64,000 nt of DNA, taken from Desulfobacter sp. (GTDB lineage: Bacteria; Desulfobacterota; Desulfobacteria; Desulfobacterales; Desulfobacteraceae). The notes beneath the pieces are model-generated. The model saw nothing but the letters and a program-made list of their open reading frames with translations, was not told where the DNA came from and made no database searches. This document shows, piece after piece, positions 8,913-18,193 of the stretch (its first letter is position 1; each line of letters opens with the position of its first letter). The position numbers and the translations under genes were made by a program. The DNA lies in assembly GCA_028768545.1 (NCBI GenBank), contig CP054838.1, positions 1,915,501-1,979,500 of the forward strand, given 5' to 3'.

Positions 8913-9161
8913 TTAAACGAACTGAATCGCTCGTTCATGGCAGTATTTGATGCACAGGCCGCATTCCACACAATTTTCAAAATTCACGGCAAAGGATTTT
9001 ACTCTTCCTTTGATCTTTGTTTTAAATTTCCCCAATATTTTCAGGGAATCATACTCATCGGTTGTGATTTTTCTAAGTTCAAACACCTGGTTTGGACAGG
9101 TATCCAGACACTTTCCATCACCGTCGCACTTGTTCATATTGATCTTAATTGTTCTATTCAT
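8913..9161 (-). CDS. Ferredoxin-like protein with two [4Fe-4S] motifs
   Basis: 82 residues. Cys patterns CDGDGKCLDTCP near the N-terminus and CVECGLCIKYC near the C-terminus make a small two-cluster ferredoxin-type domain with an insertion of about 30 residues between the halves. It lies 38 bp downstream of the FMN/ferredoxin gene and 41 bp upstream of the OsmC-like gene on the same strand, so the three likely form one transcript and this protein is a candidate electron carrier for its neighbours. Confidence 0.85.
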   Translation of the reverse strand: MNRTIKINMNKCDGDGKCLDTCPNQVFELRKITTDEYDSLKILGKFKTKIKGRVKSFAVNFENCVECGLCIKYCHERAIQFV

Positions 9162-9199
9162 CTTTTCTAAGGCGCCTTTAAGACTTTATTATCAGTCGG

Positions 9200-9883
9200 T
9201 TAAATTGTCTTTGACAGTTGAATGGCATCCTGGGGGCAGGCCTGGATACAGCTGCCGCACTCATCACACCGGGAGCCATTGACCGTGTAGGTTTCTTCGC
9301 CGGGAACAATGGCTTTGAAGGTACATCTGTCATAACACTCCCCGCATGCAATACATTGATCCGGATCAATATGAGTCCCGGCCGGGTTGACGGTCTCACC
9401 GCCAAAGGCGAATCGTTTACGCAGCAGTTTATGATCACGGGTCTCCATCTCGAAATCATAGTCAAACAGCTCTCCTTTTCCTTTAAAGATGCAAAAAAGT
9501 TTCATTGCCGGGTAACGGGCAGCCTCTTGCCGAGCATATTCATGGATCTGACTGCCTGCTGTCGCTTTCCTTTTTAATTCGGAGTCTGAAACCTCGCAGG
9601 TTTCACCTGTAACCCGTACAAAAAAGCCCGGCGGCCAATATGGCTGCCCATCTTTATTTTGGCCTTCTTTTCTGCCCGATGGATATATGCCGCAGATGGA
9701 AATTTGCGGATTGCTTTTAAGCTGGCGATAGAAGGGCTTTACATTCATGGTCAAAAAGTAAATACCCTGATCATCACCGCCGCAGATGCTGATGATCCGA
9801 CTGTGCATCGTTTTTCCGTCAAGGGTGGTAGCCGATAAACTCCTGGTTTTTGCCAGGGCTGAACAGATTTCTTTTAAGGTCAT
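9200..9883 (-). CDS. Pyridoxamine-5'-phosphate-oxidase-like FMN protein fused to a two-cluster ferredoxin domain
   Basis: About 227 residues. The N-terminal 150 residues have the split-barrel flavin-binding look (ATTLDGKTMHSRIISI, GIYFLTMNVKPFYRQLKSN, QISICGIYPS), and the C-terminus has two [4Fe-4S] motifs, CIACGECYDRCTFKAI and CDECGSCIQACPQDAI. Such fusions are common in anaerobes and are presumed FMN-dependent reductases of unknown substrate. The start is the ATG at 9883 (MTLKEICSAL), preceded by GAGG; longer in-frame extension overlaps the divergent LysR gene and is rejected. It is the first gene of a three-gene unit and is divergent from a LysR regulator. Confidence 0.82.
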   Translation of the reverse strand: MTLKEICSALAKTRSLSATTLDGKTMHSRIISICGGDDQGIYFLTMNVKPFYRQLKSNPQISICGIYPSGRKEGQNKDGQPYWPPGFFVRVTGETCEVSDSELKRKATAGSQIHEYARQEAARYPAMKLFCIFKGKGELFDYDFEMETRDHKLLRKRFAFGGETVNPAGTHIDPDQCIACGECYDRCTFKAIVPGEETYTVNGSRCDECGSCIQACPQDAIQLSKTI

Positions 9884-9938
9884 TTTATTATTCGCCTCTT
9901 TTTTAAAAATGAAGGTCTCTGTTGGTTTTAATTTGATT

Positions 9939-9956
9939 ATGCAAATTTTATTGCAT
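9939..9956. promoter_or_regulatory. Candidate LysR operator
   Basis: Palindrome ATGCAA-N6-TTGCAT in the 103-bp gap between the divergent FMN/ferredoxin gene and the LysR gene. Position and symmetry fit an autoregulatory LysR-type binding site; this is inferred from placement only. Confidence 0.45.
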
Positions 9957-9986
9957 CTAAACAACAGATGTGTTCTCATGTTACAC

Positions 9987-10898
9987 ATGAAGAAAATCGA
10001 TTGGTTATCCCTGGATGGAAAAAGTCTGCGTGTATTTATCACCGTAATGGAAGTCGGCACGATCACAGGTGCTGCGGATCGACTCGGCATTACTCAATCT
10101 GCTGTCAGCCATACGGTGGAAAAACTACGAAAGATTTTAGGAGACCCCCTTTTTATCCGGGCAGGAAGAACAATTTCCCCGACAGTGTATGCACAACAGA
10201 TCGTTGAAAAGGTAGAAAAAATTTTAGATCAGCTCCAAGGCCTTGTACAAACTGCCTCATTTTCACCTGCTGAAAGCGAAATAGACCTGGTTATCGCTGC
10301 CAATGATTTTCAGAGCAGCCTGCTTATGCCCCTGTTCTATGAGCAGGTCAAAAAAAAACTGAAACGCTTCACGCTCAAGGTGATTTCACCCCATTTGCCC
10401 TCGGCCGAACTGCTGCGTGACAAAAAATGCGATTTGGCCATTGTTGGATTCAGTCCCGACGCACCTGACATAATTCAAAGGGCCCTTTTCACCATGAACA
10501 CGGTCGTTTTTTATGATCCAGCGGTGAGGAAGGCCCCCAAAAATATGAGGGACTACCTAAATTCCAAACATATCGGGCTCTCATTTCTCCAGAATTTTAA
10601 GGGCGGGATAGATGATTATTTAATCACCCGGGGGCAACAGCGCCAAGTTGATATTTTTGCCCCCAATTTTTCCAGTGTTGCCACCTATTTAAAGGGAACT
10701 GATATGCTTGCGACTCTGCCATCCCTGATGGCACTCACAGAAATGCGTGGTTTTGCCTGTTCTCCTTTGCCTTTTCAATTTTTGTCGGGAAAAATGAATA
10801 TGATCTGGCATCAATCCTATCAGGAGGATGAACCGCACAAATGGCTGAGAAAGCAGATGGTAAAAGTTGTTAATGCTATTCTTGAAAAAGAATCATAA
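9987..10898 (+). CDS. LysR-family transcriptional regulator
   Basis: About 303 residues. N-terminal HTH: SLRVFITVMEVGTITGAA then LGITQSAVSHTVEKLRK, with the usual DPLFIRAGRTISPT wing, and an effector-binding domain of the NodD/NahR-like branch (LVIAANDFQSSLLMPLFYE, DLAIVGFSPDAPD). Start taken at ATG 9987 (MKKIDWLSLDG); a start three codons earlier at 9978 is possible and neither has a strong Shine-Dalgarno. It is divergent from the FMN/ferredoxin, ferredoxin, OsmC-like unit, which it probably controls. Confidence 0.87.
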   Translation: MKKIDWLSLDGKSLRVFITVMEVGTITGAADRLGITQSAVSHTVEKLRKILGDPLFIRAGRTISPTVYAQQIVEKVEKILDQLQGLVQTASFSPAESEIDLVIAANDFQSSLLMPLFYEQVKKKLKRFTLKVISPHLPSAELLRDKKCDLAIVGFSPDAPDIIQRALFTMNTVVFYDPAVRKAPKNMRDYLNSKHIGLSFLQNFKGGIDDYLITRGQQRQVDIFAPNFSSVATYLKGTDMLATLPSLMALTEMRGFACSPLPFQFLSGKMNMIWHQSYQEDEPHKWLRKQMVKVVNAILEKES

Positions 10899-11326
10899 CC
10901 CAGGGACAGATTTTTTTTCACAGTGGGGGCGGATGACTGCACTCGAGGAGAGTGGGGTGCACCCATGGGGTATTGAGATTGGGGATTGTCTGAAGTGCAA
11001 AAATGATTAAAAAACAGGGTCCCGCCTCCGGGATCTTATAAAAGGTTTGACACTTTGCTAAACAAAACGTAGATTTCTATCCTGAATATTTTACGAATCG
11101 ATTTTGCTTTAGCTGTATGGCGTCAGGCCGTCAAGCCCTAATGTTTATACTGCAAAAGGCTGCAACGCCGCAGATGAGGTGAAATATTCGGGCGATCCTT
11201 ATGGATACAATGAATGATGGATACAATGAATGCGTTTTTCATTTGTCCGTATCATGGGTGATACCTGTGTCACTCCATGAAAATAATATTTTAAATTAAT
11301 TTATACAATGAACCAGGAATTTTGCC
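10899..11326. other. Intergenic region with short repeats, no gene
   Basis: No supported coding frame. It holds a GTCCCG/CGGGAT-type hairpin near 11020-11038 that may end the LysR transcript, an imperfect inverted repeat (CCTGAATATTTTAC near 11081 against GTGAAATATTCGGG near 11180) enclosing about 80 bp, and an exact tandem duplication of the 16-mer ATGGATACAATGAATG at 11201-11232. The arrangement could be a decayed small element. Confidence 0.4.
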
Positions 11327-11677
11327 ATGTCAGACGAACAACATATCTGTCCCAAATGTAATTCACCTTATGCCTATCCCGATGGACTTCTGTGGATATG
11401 CCCCGAATGTGCCCATGAGTGGGTACCTGATCAGGCGTCTGATGCACCTGAGCAAGAGGCGTCCCAATTTCTCGATGCCAATGGTACTCCCTTGCAGGAT
11501 GGAGATACCGTCACCACGATCAAAGACCTCAAGGCCGGGAAGGATACAATGAAGCTGGGTACCAAGGTGAAAAACATCAAACTCCTTGATGACCCTGTAA
11601 ACGGCCACGATATTTCCTGTAAGATTCCAGGTTTCGGCGGTATGTACCTTAAATGTTCCGTTGTTAAAAAGGCGTAA
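11327..11677 (+). CDS. yjdM: PhnA/YjdM-family zinc-ribbon protein
   Basis: 116 residues. The N-terminal zinc ribbon (CPKCNSPYAYPDG then CPECAHEW) and the C-terminal SH3-like domain (LDANGTPLQDGDTVTTIKDL, KVKNIKLLDDPVNGHDISCK) match the widespread PhnA (YjdM) family in order and length. Despite the old 'alkylphosphonate uptake' name its function is not settled. ATG is preceded by a weak AGGAATT. It is a single-gene unit bounded by a bidirectional terminator shared with the fdhA operon. Confidence 0.92.
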   Translation: MSDEQHICPKCNSPYAYPDGLLWICPECAHEWVPDQASDAPEQEASQFLDANGTPLQDGDTVTTIKDLKAGKDTMKLGTKVKNIKLLDDPVNGHDISCKIPGFGGMYLKCSVVKKA

Positions 11678-11693
11678 AACAAGAGACTGAAAC

Positions 11694-11730
11694 AAGGCGG
11701 TGTCCTTTAAACCGGACACCGCCTTAAACT
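11694..11730. terminator. Bidirectional terminator between yjdM and fdhA
   Basis: Near-perfect 11-12-bp stem (AAGGCGGTGTCC / GGACACCGCCTT) with an 8-nt loop, with T-rich sequence on the plus side and A-rich on the other, lying between the convergent yjdM gene and the end of the hdr-fdh operon. Confidence 0.85.
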
Positions 11731-11736
11731 TTTCGT

Positions 11737-13785
11737 CTAGTGAATCAGCCGTTCTAACTTAACGGCCCCGACCTTGAATTCGGGAATTTTGGCCAACGGG
11801 TCAAACGCCTTTGAACTGGTCAGGATATTGGTGGGGTTTTCACCAAAATGAATGGGCAAAAACAGGTTTCCGGGTTTCACATCCCGGGTGATCCTGGCCG
11901 GCACCTCCATCTGCCCCCGCCGTGAGGTCAGCAGCACAAGATCGTTGACTTTAATCTTGAGGTCTTCGGCATTTTTGGGGTGGATTTCCACATACCCGGT
12001 TCTCTGCTCCACGTCCAGATGCTTTGATATCCGTGTCATGGTCCCGGTATGGAAATGGGCAAACATCCGTCCTGTGGTCAGTAAAAAAGGATAGTCTTCA
12101 CAGGCCAGTTCAGCCGGATCCTTATATTCCACAGCATGGAACTTGCCCTTGCCCCTGGCAAATTGCTCCTTGTGAAGATAAGGGGTGCCGGGATGATCCT
12201 CGGCGGGGCAGGGCCATTGCAGACCGTTGATCCCAAGCCGTTCGTAGGTCATTCCCCCATAACTTTTTTCCGTGAGACCGGTCATCTCGTCGAAGATTTC
12301 TTCGGCAGACTCATAGGCCATCTCATATCCCATGGCCGTGGAGAGCCGTGAAAAGATTTCCCAGTCCGGCAGGGCGTTGCCCACAGGTTCAACCGCTTTC
12401 TGGGTGAGCATGCACCGCCGTTCCGTGTTGGTAAAGGTGCCTTGTCGCTCCCCTAAAGCGGCTGAAGAGAGGACCACGTCAGATACCTGGGCGGTTTCCG
12501 AAAGAAAGATATCCTGGGTGACCAGAAAGTCCAGTTTTTTCAAGGCATGGTTGAGGTGGTTCCAGTCCGGGTCACTCAGTTTGGGATTTTCTCCAATCAC
12601 ATACAAGGCCCGTATTTTGCCCGTGTCAATGGCTGATATCATATCGGTGATGGTCATGCCGGGCTTGTCTGAAAGTTCACAATTCCAGGCCTTGGAAAAC
12701 TTTTTATTGGCCTCAGGATCATTCACAGGCTGGTACCCGGTGAACACGTTGGGCAGTCCGCCCATGTCGCAGGCGCCCTGGACATTGTTCTGGCCCCGTA
12801 ACGGATTGACGCCCCCGCCTTTTACCCCTACATTTCCGCAGAGCATGGCAAGGTTGCAGCAGGATTTAACATTGTCCACCCCGGTGGTGTGCTGGGTGAT
12901 ACCCATGGCGTAGAGCAGGGCTGCAGGAGAATTCTGGGCGTAAGTCTCAGCCATTTTGATGATATCTTTTTCCGGCACCTGGGTGATTTTAGAGACCCGG
13001 GCCGGGGTATAGGCTTCAAGGGTGGCGGCCAGGGCCTCAAAATCCTCGCACCGGGTCTGGATATAGTCTTGGTCATGCCAATTGTTTTTGACAATAACAT
13101 GCATCATTCCGTTGAGTAGCGCCACATCAGAGCCCAGGCGGTGGTGGACGGTCAGGTCTGCCAGCCGGGCCAGCTGGATATTTCTGGGGTCGGCCACAAT
13201 GAGCTTGGCCCCGTTTTCCTTTGCCTGGATAATACGGCTGGCAATGAGCGGGTGACAGGCTGTGGTGTTGGAGCCGATCACAAAAATCACCTGGGAATCA
13301 TGTTCAAACTCGGCAATGGAGTTTGTCATGGCTCCGCTTCCAAAAGCAGCGGCAAGACCTGCCACTGTGGAAGAATGTCACAATCGGGCACAATGATCTA
13401 TGTTGTTGGTGCCGATGGCGGCCCGGGTGAATTTCTGGGCCAGATAATTTTCTTCATTGGTGATTTTGGCCGAGACCAGCACCCCGATCGCATCCGGGCC
13501 GTATGTTTCCTTTACCCTGCCAAGGCCTTGTGCTGCGGTGCTGATCGCCTCTTTCCAGGTGGCTTTTTCAAATTTTCCATCCTCTTTGATCAAAGGGGAT
13601 TTTAACCGCATATAGCTGTTGATGTATTCATGCAAACTCCATCCCTTGATGCACAATTTGCCCTGGTTTACGGGATGGGATTTCAAGGGCAGGGTGGATT
13701 CTATTTTTCTGTCAATGACTTCGAACAAGACCCCGCACCCGGTTCCGCAATATGAACAGACTGATGGTACAAATTTACAGTCCAT
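11737..13785 (-). CDS. fdhA: Formate dehydrogenase catalytic subunit, selenocysteine-containing
   Basis: Molybdenum/tungsten-bis-MGD enzyme oxidising formate (or reducing CO2). The N-terminus holds the [4Fe-4S] motif CSYCGTGCGV...KLCIKG. An in-frame TGA (13378-13380, codon 136) falls in NIDHCARL-U-HSSTVAGLAA, exactly the Sec-His active site of FdhF/FdhA (Sec140 in E. coli FdhF), and the same frame continues to 11737, giving about 682 residues. So this is one selenoprotein gene, not two fragments. Later motifs include YAMGITQHTTGVDNVKSC, GGGVNPLRGQNNVQGACDMG and a C-terminal molybdopterin-binding domain. ATG 13785 has GGAG upstream. It is the last gene of the minus-strand operon with hdrA, mvhD and an Fe-S subunit, so formate electrons are probably passed to HdrA via MvhD. 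Redox partner is inferred. Confidence 0.93.
13347..13367 (-). promoter_or_regulatory. SECIS hairpin of fdhA
   Basis: Ten bases after the UGA the mRNA forms an 8-bp stem CAGUGGCA / UGCCGCUG with a GGUCU loop. The E. coli fdhF SECIS has the same apical AGGUCU arrangement recognised by SelB, so this is a textbook bacterial SECIS in place and shape. Confidence 0.88.
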
Positions 13786-13841
13786 GGTTATTCTCCTTGT
13801 ATATAATTGCCTGATCGACAATTTATGTGTTCAACCATTGA

Positions 13842-14669
13842 TTAGGCATCCAATGGTTTGAGCTGGGCTTCAATCTTATCCCCGATGATGCTGAAAGGGG
13901 AGTTATCCAAACCGCTTCCCGGCTGGAAGTCAAAAATGTCAGATACAATTTCATTGGCCTCCCGGTAGAGAAGCCGCAAGGGGATATGGGCGGGGCAGGC
14001 ATCCTCACACAATCCGCAGTCAATACACCGGCCGGCCATATGGGTGGCACGGACCAGATGGAAAATGGGGACTTCAGGAGGAAGCCTCCCCGGTTCGATC
14101 AGCCCTTCATGCTCAAGGCTGCACTCTTTGCAAAAACATACCGGACAGATATTTCTGCACCCGTAACATTTGATGCATTTATTAAATTCATACATCCATC
14201 TTGAAAACCGGTCCTTGTTTCCCATGGTGTCCAAAATACTCTCTGGTGAGGCGTTATAATCAATTCCATGTTCTTGTTTATATTCACCCGTGGTTTTAGG
14301 CGCAAGGTAGGAACAGTCGCCATGGGCTTTGAAAGGGGAGGGACAGCAGTTCACCCCGATGGTTTCAACTTTTTTTGGGTCCAGCTGATTCCAGGTATAC
14401 AATACGTTCAATGTCCTCTGGTTGCAGTCCCTGGCAATCAGCCCGATCTTAAGATCCGAATCTTTTTTGGCCAGATGAATGGCCACCTTTTCAAGGGGGT
14501 ATCGGTTCCGGCTGACACACAATCCTTCAAGTTCGTCCAGATTGTCCCGGGTATATCCATGGGGGATTTTATGGCCGCAAAGTTCCCTGTATCCCAGGAA
14601 AATATCCACCCGTTCCTGGACAAGCCATTGCCGGGCCTCCTGAATGATTTTTAATTTGGCAGTATCCAT
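13842..14669 (-). CDS. Iron-sulfur electron-transfer subunit of the Hdr/formate dehydrogenase operon
   Basis: 275 residues. The N-terminal two thirds resemble the FdhB/FrhB-like subunits of formate dehydrogenases and F420-type hydrogenases in style (GYRELCGHKIPHGYT, IGLIARDCNQRTLNVLY, IGVNCCPSP). The C-terminal third has two [4Fe-4S] motifs: CIKCYGCRNICPVCFC and CIDCGLCEDACPAHIP. No transmembrane segment is seen, so it is cytosolic. It lies one base downstream of mvhD and 56 bp upstream of fdhA, so it probably wires FdhA to MvhD/HdrA. The exact family name is not certain. Confidence 0.75.
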   Translation of the reverse strand: MDTAKLKIIQEARQWLVQERVDIFLGYRELCGHKIPHGYTRDNLDELEGLCVSRNRYPLEKVAIHLAKKDSDLKIGLIARDCNQRTLNVLYTWNQLDPKKVETIGVNCCPSPFKAHGDCSYLAPKTTGEYKQEHGIDYNASPESILDTMGNKDRFSRWMYEFNKCIKCYGCRNICPVCFCKECSLEHEGLIEPGRLPPEVPIFHLVRATHMAGRCIDCGLCEDACPAHIPLRLLYREANEIVSDIFDFQPGSGLDNSPFSIIGDKIEAQLKPLDA

Positions 14670-14670
14670 T

Positions 14671-15102
14671 TTATCTCACTTCCTGGGCCATTGCCCTTAA
14701 AGGGTTGGGACCCATCTCTCTGATTTTTTCGGTGAACCGGGTCACCACCTCAACATATTTTTGGGCCTCGGCTGATGAGATCCATTCAAGGTGGAGACGT
14801 CCTTCAAGTCCCATGAACTTGAGCAGTTCCTGGACAAAGGCCATGCGTTTAATGGTCATATGATTACCTGACAGGTAATGGCAGTCGCCGATATGTCAGC
14901 CGCCGACCAGGACACCGTCCGCATTGCTCTGCAGCGCCCTCAGAATATGGTGGGGGGATACGGATGCGGAGCACATCACCCTTACCGGCATGATATTGGC
15001 CGGGTATTGGAGGCGTGAGACCCCGGCCAGGTCGGCCGCGCCATAGGCACACCAATTACACATAAAGGCGATGATTTTGGGTTCAAATATGTCTGCTTTC
15101 AC
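14671..15102 (-). CDS. mvhD: MvhD-like electron-transfer subunit, selenocysteine-containing
   Basis: 143 residues after recoding. The first 68 (MCNWCAYGAADLAG, ANIMPVRVMCSAS, GVLVGG) and the part after the stop (HIGDCHYLSGN, KRMAFVQELLKFMGLEGRL) are the two halves of the small [2Fe-2S] MvhD/FlpD family. They are joined in frame by TGA at 14896-14898, at the place where homologues read GVLVGGCHIGDCHY; the methanogen VhuD orthologue is a known selenoprotein with Sec here. MvhD passes electrons from a hydrogenase or formate dehydrogenase to HdrA. It lies 18 bp downstream of hdrA and one base upstream of the Fe-S subunit gene. Confidence 0.9.
14863..14879 (-). promoter_or_regulatory. Candidate SECIS hairpin of mvhD
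   Basis: Sixteen bases after the UGA the mRNA contains the perfect palindrome AUUACCUG-U-CAGGUAAU, which can fold into a stem of six to eight pairs. Its position fits a bacterial SECIS, but the loop is less canonical than those of fdhA and hdrA because the GGU falls on the 3' side of the stem. Confidence 0.6.
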
Positions 15103-15120
15103 TGGATAACTCCTTATATT

Positions 15121-18100
15121 TTAAGCGCTTAATGCGCTTTTAATCTGCACATAGAGCTGTTCATTGTTAAACCCTTCCAGGGTCAGGGCTTCGGAGGGAC
15201 ATGCGGCCGCACAGGCCCCGCATCCCTTGCACAACGCATTGTTGATCTCGACAATGGATTGGTCCTTGTCCATTGTGATGGCCCCGTAGGGACAGACCTT
15301 GATGCAGCCCTGGCAGCCCGAACAGAGCTGGGGGTTGACCCTGGATACGATTCCGCCCACAAAGATGGTATCCCGTGCCAGGGTGGTCACGGCTCTTGAG
15401 GCTGCGGCCTTGGCCTGGGCAATGCTCTCGTCCATGGGCTTGGGATAGTGGGCCATGCCGCAGAGAAAGAGCCCGTCCGTGGCAAAATCAACGGGCCGCA
15501 GTTTTTGGTGGGCCTCTAAAAGCCAGCCGTCAGCGTCGCAGGTGACTTTGAATGCCTGGGCCAGTTCCTGGTTCTCATGGGCCTCAATTCTTGAGGCCAG
15601 GCAGAGCAGATCCGCGTCAATACTGAGCCTGCGGTCCAGGACATGGTCGGTGAATTCAACGGTAACGCATTGGTCGCCTGACTCAACAACAGGTTTATGA
15701 TCGGGCTCGTACTGGAAAAACAAGATGCCCATATCCCTGGCCTGTTTGTAGATCATTTCCCGTTTGCCGTATGTCCTGATATCCCTGTACAGGATGATGA
15801 CATTGGCATCGGGGTTTTTTTCTTTCACCTGGATGGCCGAATGGATGGAATGGGTGCAGCAGACCTTGGAGCAATAGGGATGGTTTTCATCCCTGGACCC
15901 CACGCATTGGATAAACACCACATTGTCCGCCCGGTCAATCCGCGGGTCTTTGTTTTTGAGCAGCCCGTCAAAATCCAGGTGGGTAAACACCCTTTCATCT
16001 TTTCCGTAGAGGTACTCCTCAGGCTTGGATTCCCTGGCACCGGTGGCCAGAACCGCCACCCCGTGCGAAATGAGATGGTCTTTTTCATCCGTGGATACAC
16101 AGGTGTTGAAATTGCCCACAAATCCCTGGACCTCCTTGATTTGAGCTCCCAAAAAAACCGTGATCAGGTCTGAGGCATCTATCTGCTGGATCAATTCTTT
16201 GACATGGCCGGCAATATTTTCATTCATATAGGTGGTAAAAAGCTGCCTTGTATTGCCGCCCAGGTATTGGTCCCTTTCCACCAAAGAGACGGCAAATCCC
16301 TGGTTGGCCAGGGACAGGGCGCTGGTCATCCCGGCCACCCCGCCGCCCACGACCAGGGCAGACCTTGTCACGGGCAGCTGGGTTTCAAACAGAGGAGACA
16401 AAAGAAGGCTTTTTGCCGCTGCCATGCGGACCAGGTCCATGGCCTTTTGGGTGGCCTTTTCAGGGGTCTTGGAATGAACCCAGGAGTCCTGGTTCCGGAT
16501 ATTGGCCATCTCAAGAAGATATCTGTTCAGGCCGGCGTTGATCAAGGTTTCCTGGAACAGGCCTTCATGGGTTTTAGGCGAACAGGCTGCCACAACCACC
16601 CGGTTGAGCCCCTGGTCTTGAATCACCTCGGCCATTTTGTCCTGGGTATCCTGGGAGCAGGTAAACAGGTTCTCTTCGGCATAGGTCACCCCGGGAAGCG
16701 TTCGGGTATACTCAACCACGGCGGGTACATCAACCACCCCGCCGATATTGGTGCCGCAATTGCATACAAACACCCCTATTTTTGGAAATTCGCCTCCAAG
16801 GTCTCTTTCCTTGGGAATGGTTATGGCCCGGGTCAGGGTATGTCTTGCCTGGGAGATCTTTTCCCCTGCTGCTGCCGCGGCAGAGCTGGCCTCCATCACG
16901 GACTGGGGAATATCCTTGGGACCGGTGAGCACACCGCAGGCAAAAATTCCCGGAACCGAGGTGGACACGGGATGAAAGTTGTCCGTCTGGATGAAATTAT
17001 GGGCATCCAGTTCAACACCCATGGTGGCGGCAAGGGCTGCAGAGGCCGCGCTGATCTGAAGACCTGTGGACAGGACAACCATATCAAAGCGTTCATCTTT
17101 CATGATCCCTGATCCATTGGCATACCGTAATCGTATGCCGTTTTTGTCCTTTTGGGGTTCCACTGAGTGGACCCTGGACCGGATAAAGCGGACCCCGCCT
17201 TTTTTTGCATTTTCCACATACCGGTCAAAATCCTTGCCCTGGGTTCTCATGTCCATGTAGAAGATGGCCCGGTCCAGGGGCGCAGCGCTGTGCTCTCCTG
17301 CCATGACCGCTTGTTTTACCGCGTACATGCAGCATACGGATGAGCAATACCCGTTTGAACATCTGTTTTCATCCCTGGACCCCACGCATTGGAGCCAGGC
17401 GATTTTTTTGGGGTGGGTCTTATGCTTTTTGTCCGAGGGCAGGCAGAGGTGACCGCCGGTGGGGCCTGTGGCTGACAGCACTCGTTCAAATCCCATGGAG
17501 GTTACAATATCCGGATGCTGGGAATAGCTTAAGTAGTCCAGAGAAGAGGGATCAAAGGAATCAAATCCCGTGGACAGGATAATGGACCCCACATGGATGG
17601 ACAATTCTTTTTGGGTGTCCTGATAATTGATGGCCCCGGACGGGCAGATTTTTTCACACAGCCCGCATTTGTTTTTATTCAAAAACAGGCATTGGGTATC
17701 GTCAATGGCGTATTTGAGGGGCACTGCCTGGGAATAGGGCACATAGATGGCCTTTCTTTTGCCCAGGCCCTCATTATACTCGTCATCCACTCGTTTGGGG
17801 CATTTTTCAGCACAGAGTCCGCAGGCAATACATTTGTCCGGATCCACATACCGCGGGTGCTGGGTGACTGCAACTTTAAAATTTCCCTGTGACCCTGAAA
17901 CCCGGGTGATTTGAGCAAGGGTCAAAAGTTCAATATTGACATGCCGGCCGACCTCGACCAGTTTGGGGGAAATAATTCACATGGCACAGTCATTGGTGGG
18001 AAAAGTCTTGTCCAGCTGGGCCATTTTTCCGCCAATGGCCGAAGATCGTTCGACCAGGTAAACGTAAAATCCTGAATTGGCCAGGTCCAATGCGGCCTGC

Positions 18101-18189
18101 ATGCCGGAAATACCGCCTCCGACAACCATGGCCGATCCCTGAAGGCCTTCCGGCCTGATATCCTGTAGAGTTTCCATTTGAGTATTCAT
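15121..18189 (-). CDS. hdrA: HdrA-type flavoprotein, tandem-fused and selenocysteine-containing
   Basis: About 1022 residues in one recoded frame. The first HdrA unit has the FAD motif GGGISG (residues 24-29), then [16 protein letters not shown] with TGA at 17977-17979 as codon 71; HdrA homologues have Cys there and methanogen HdrA is a known selenoprotein. It continues with [12 protein letters not shown] (about 120-131), CGLCEKICP (about 175-183), a [10 protein letters not shown]...YCSSVCC region, and [15 protein letters not shown] second unit starts with GGGVAG (about 615-620), again has [17 protein letters not shown], and the C-terminus has two [4Fe-4S] motifs, [12 protein letters not shown] and [12 protein letters not shown]. 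HdrA is the flavin-bifurcating hub. It is preceded four bases upstream by a receiver gene and followed by mvhD and fdhA. No hdrB or hdrC lies nearby, so the low-potential and disulfide partners are unknown. Confidence 0.9.
17944..17961 (-). promoter_or_regulatory. Candidate SECIS hairpin of hdrA
   Basis: Fifteen bases after the UGA the mRNA forms the 7-bp stem CUGGUCG / CGGCCGG closing an AGGU loop. The loop carries the GGU element typical of SelB-recognised bacterial SECIS hairpins. Confidence 0.78.
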
Positions 18190-18193
18190 ATCT

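Noticed and set aside
13378-17979. Reading fdhA, mvhD and hdrA as six broken gene pieces
   Set aside because: All three stops are UGA, in frame, at conserved Cys/Sec sites and followed by hairpins; nonsense mutation in three adjacent genes at exactly these sites is not credible.
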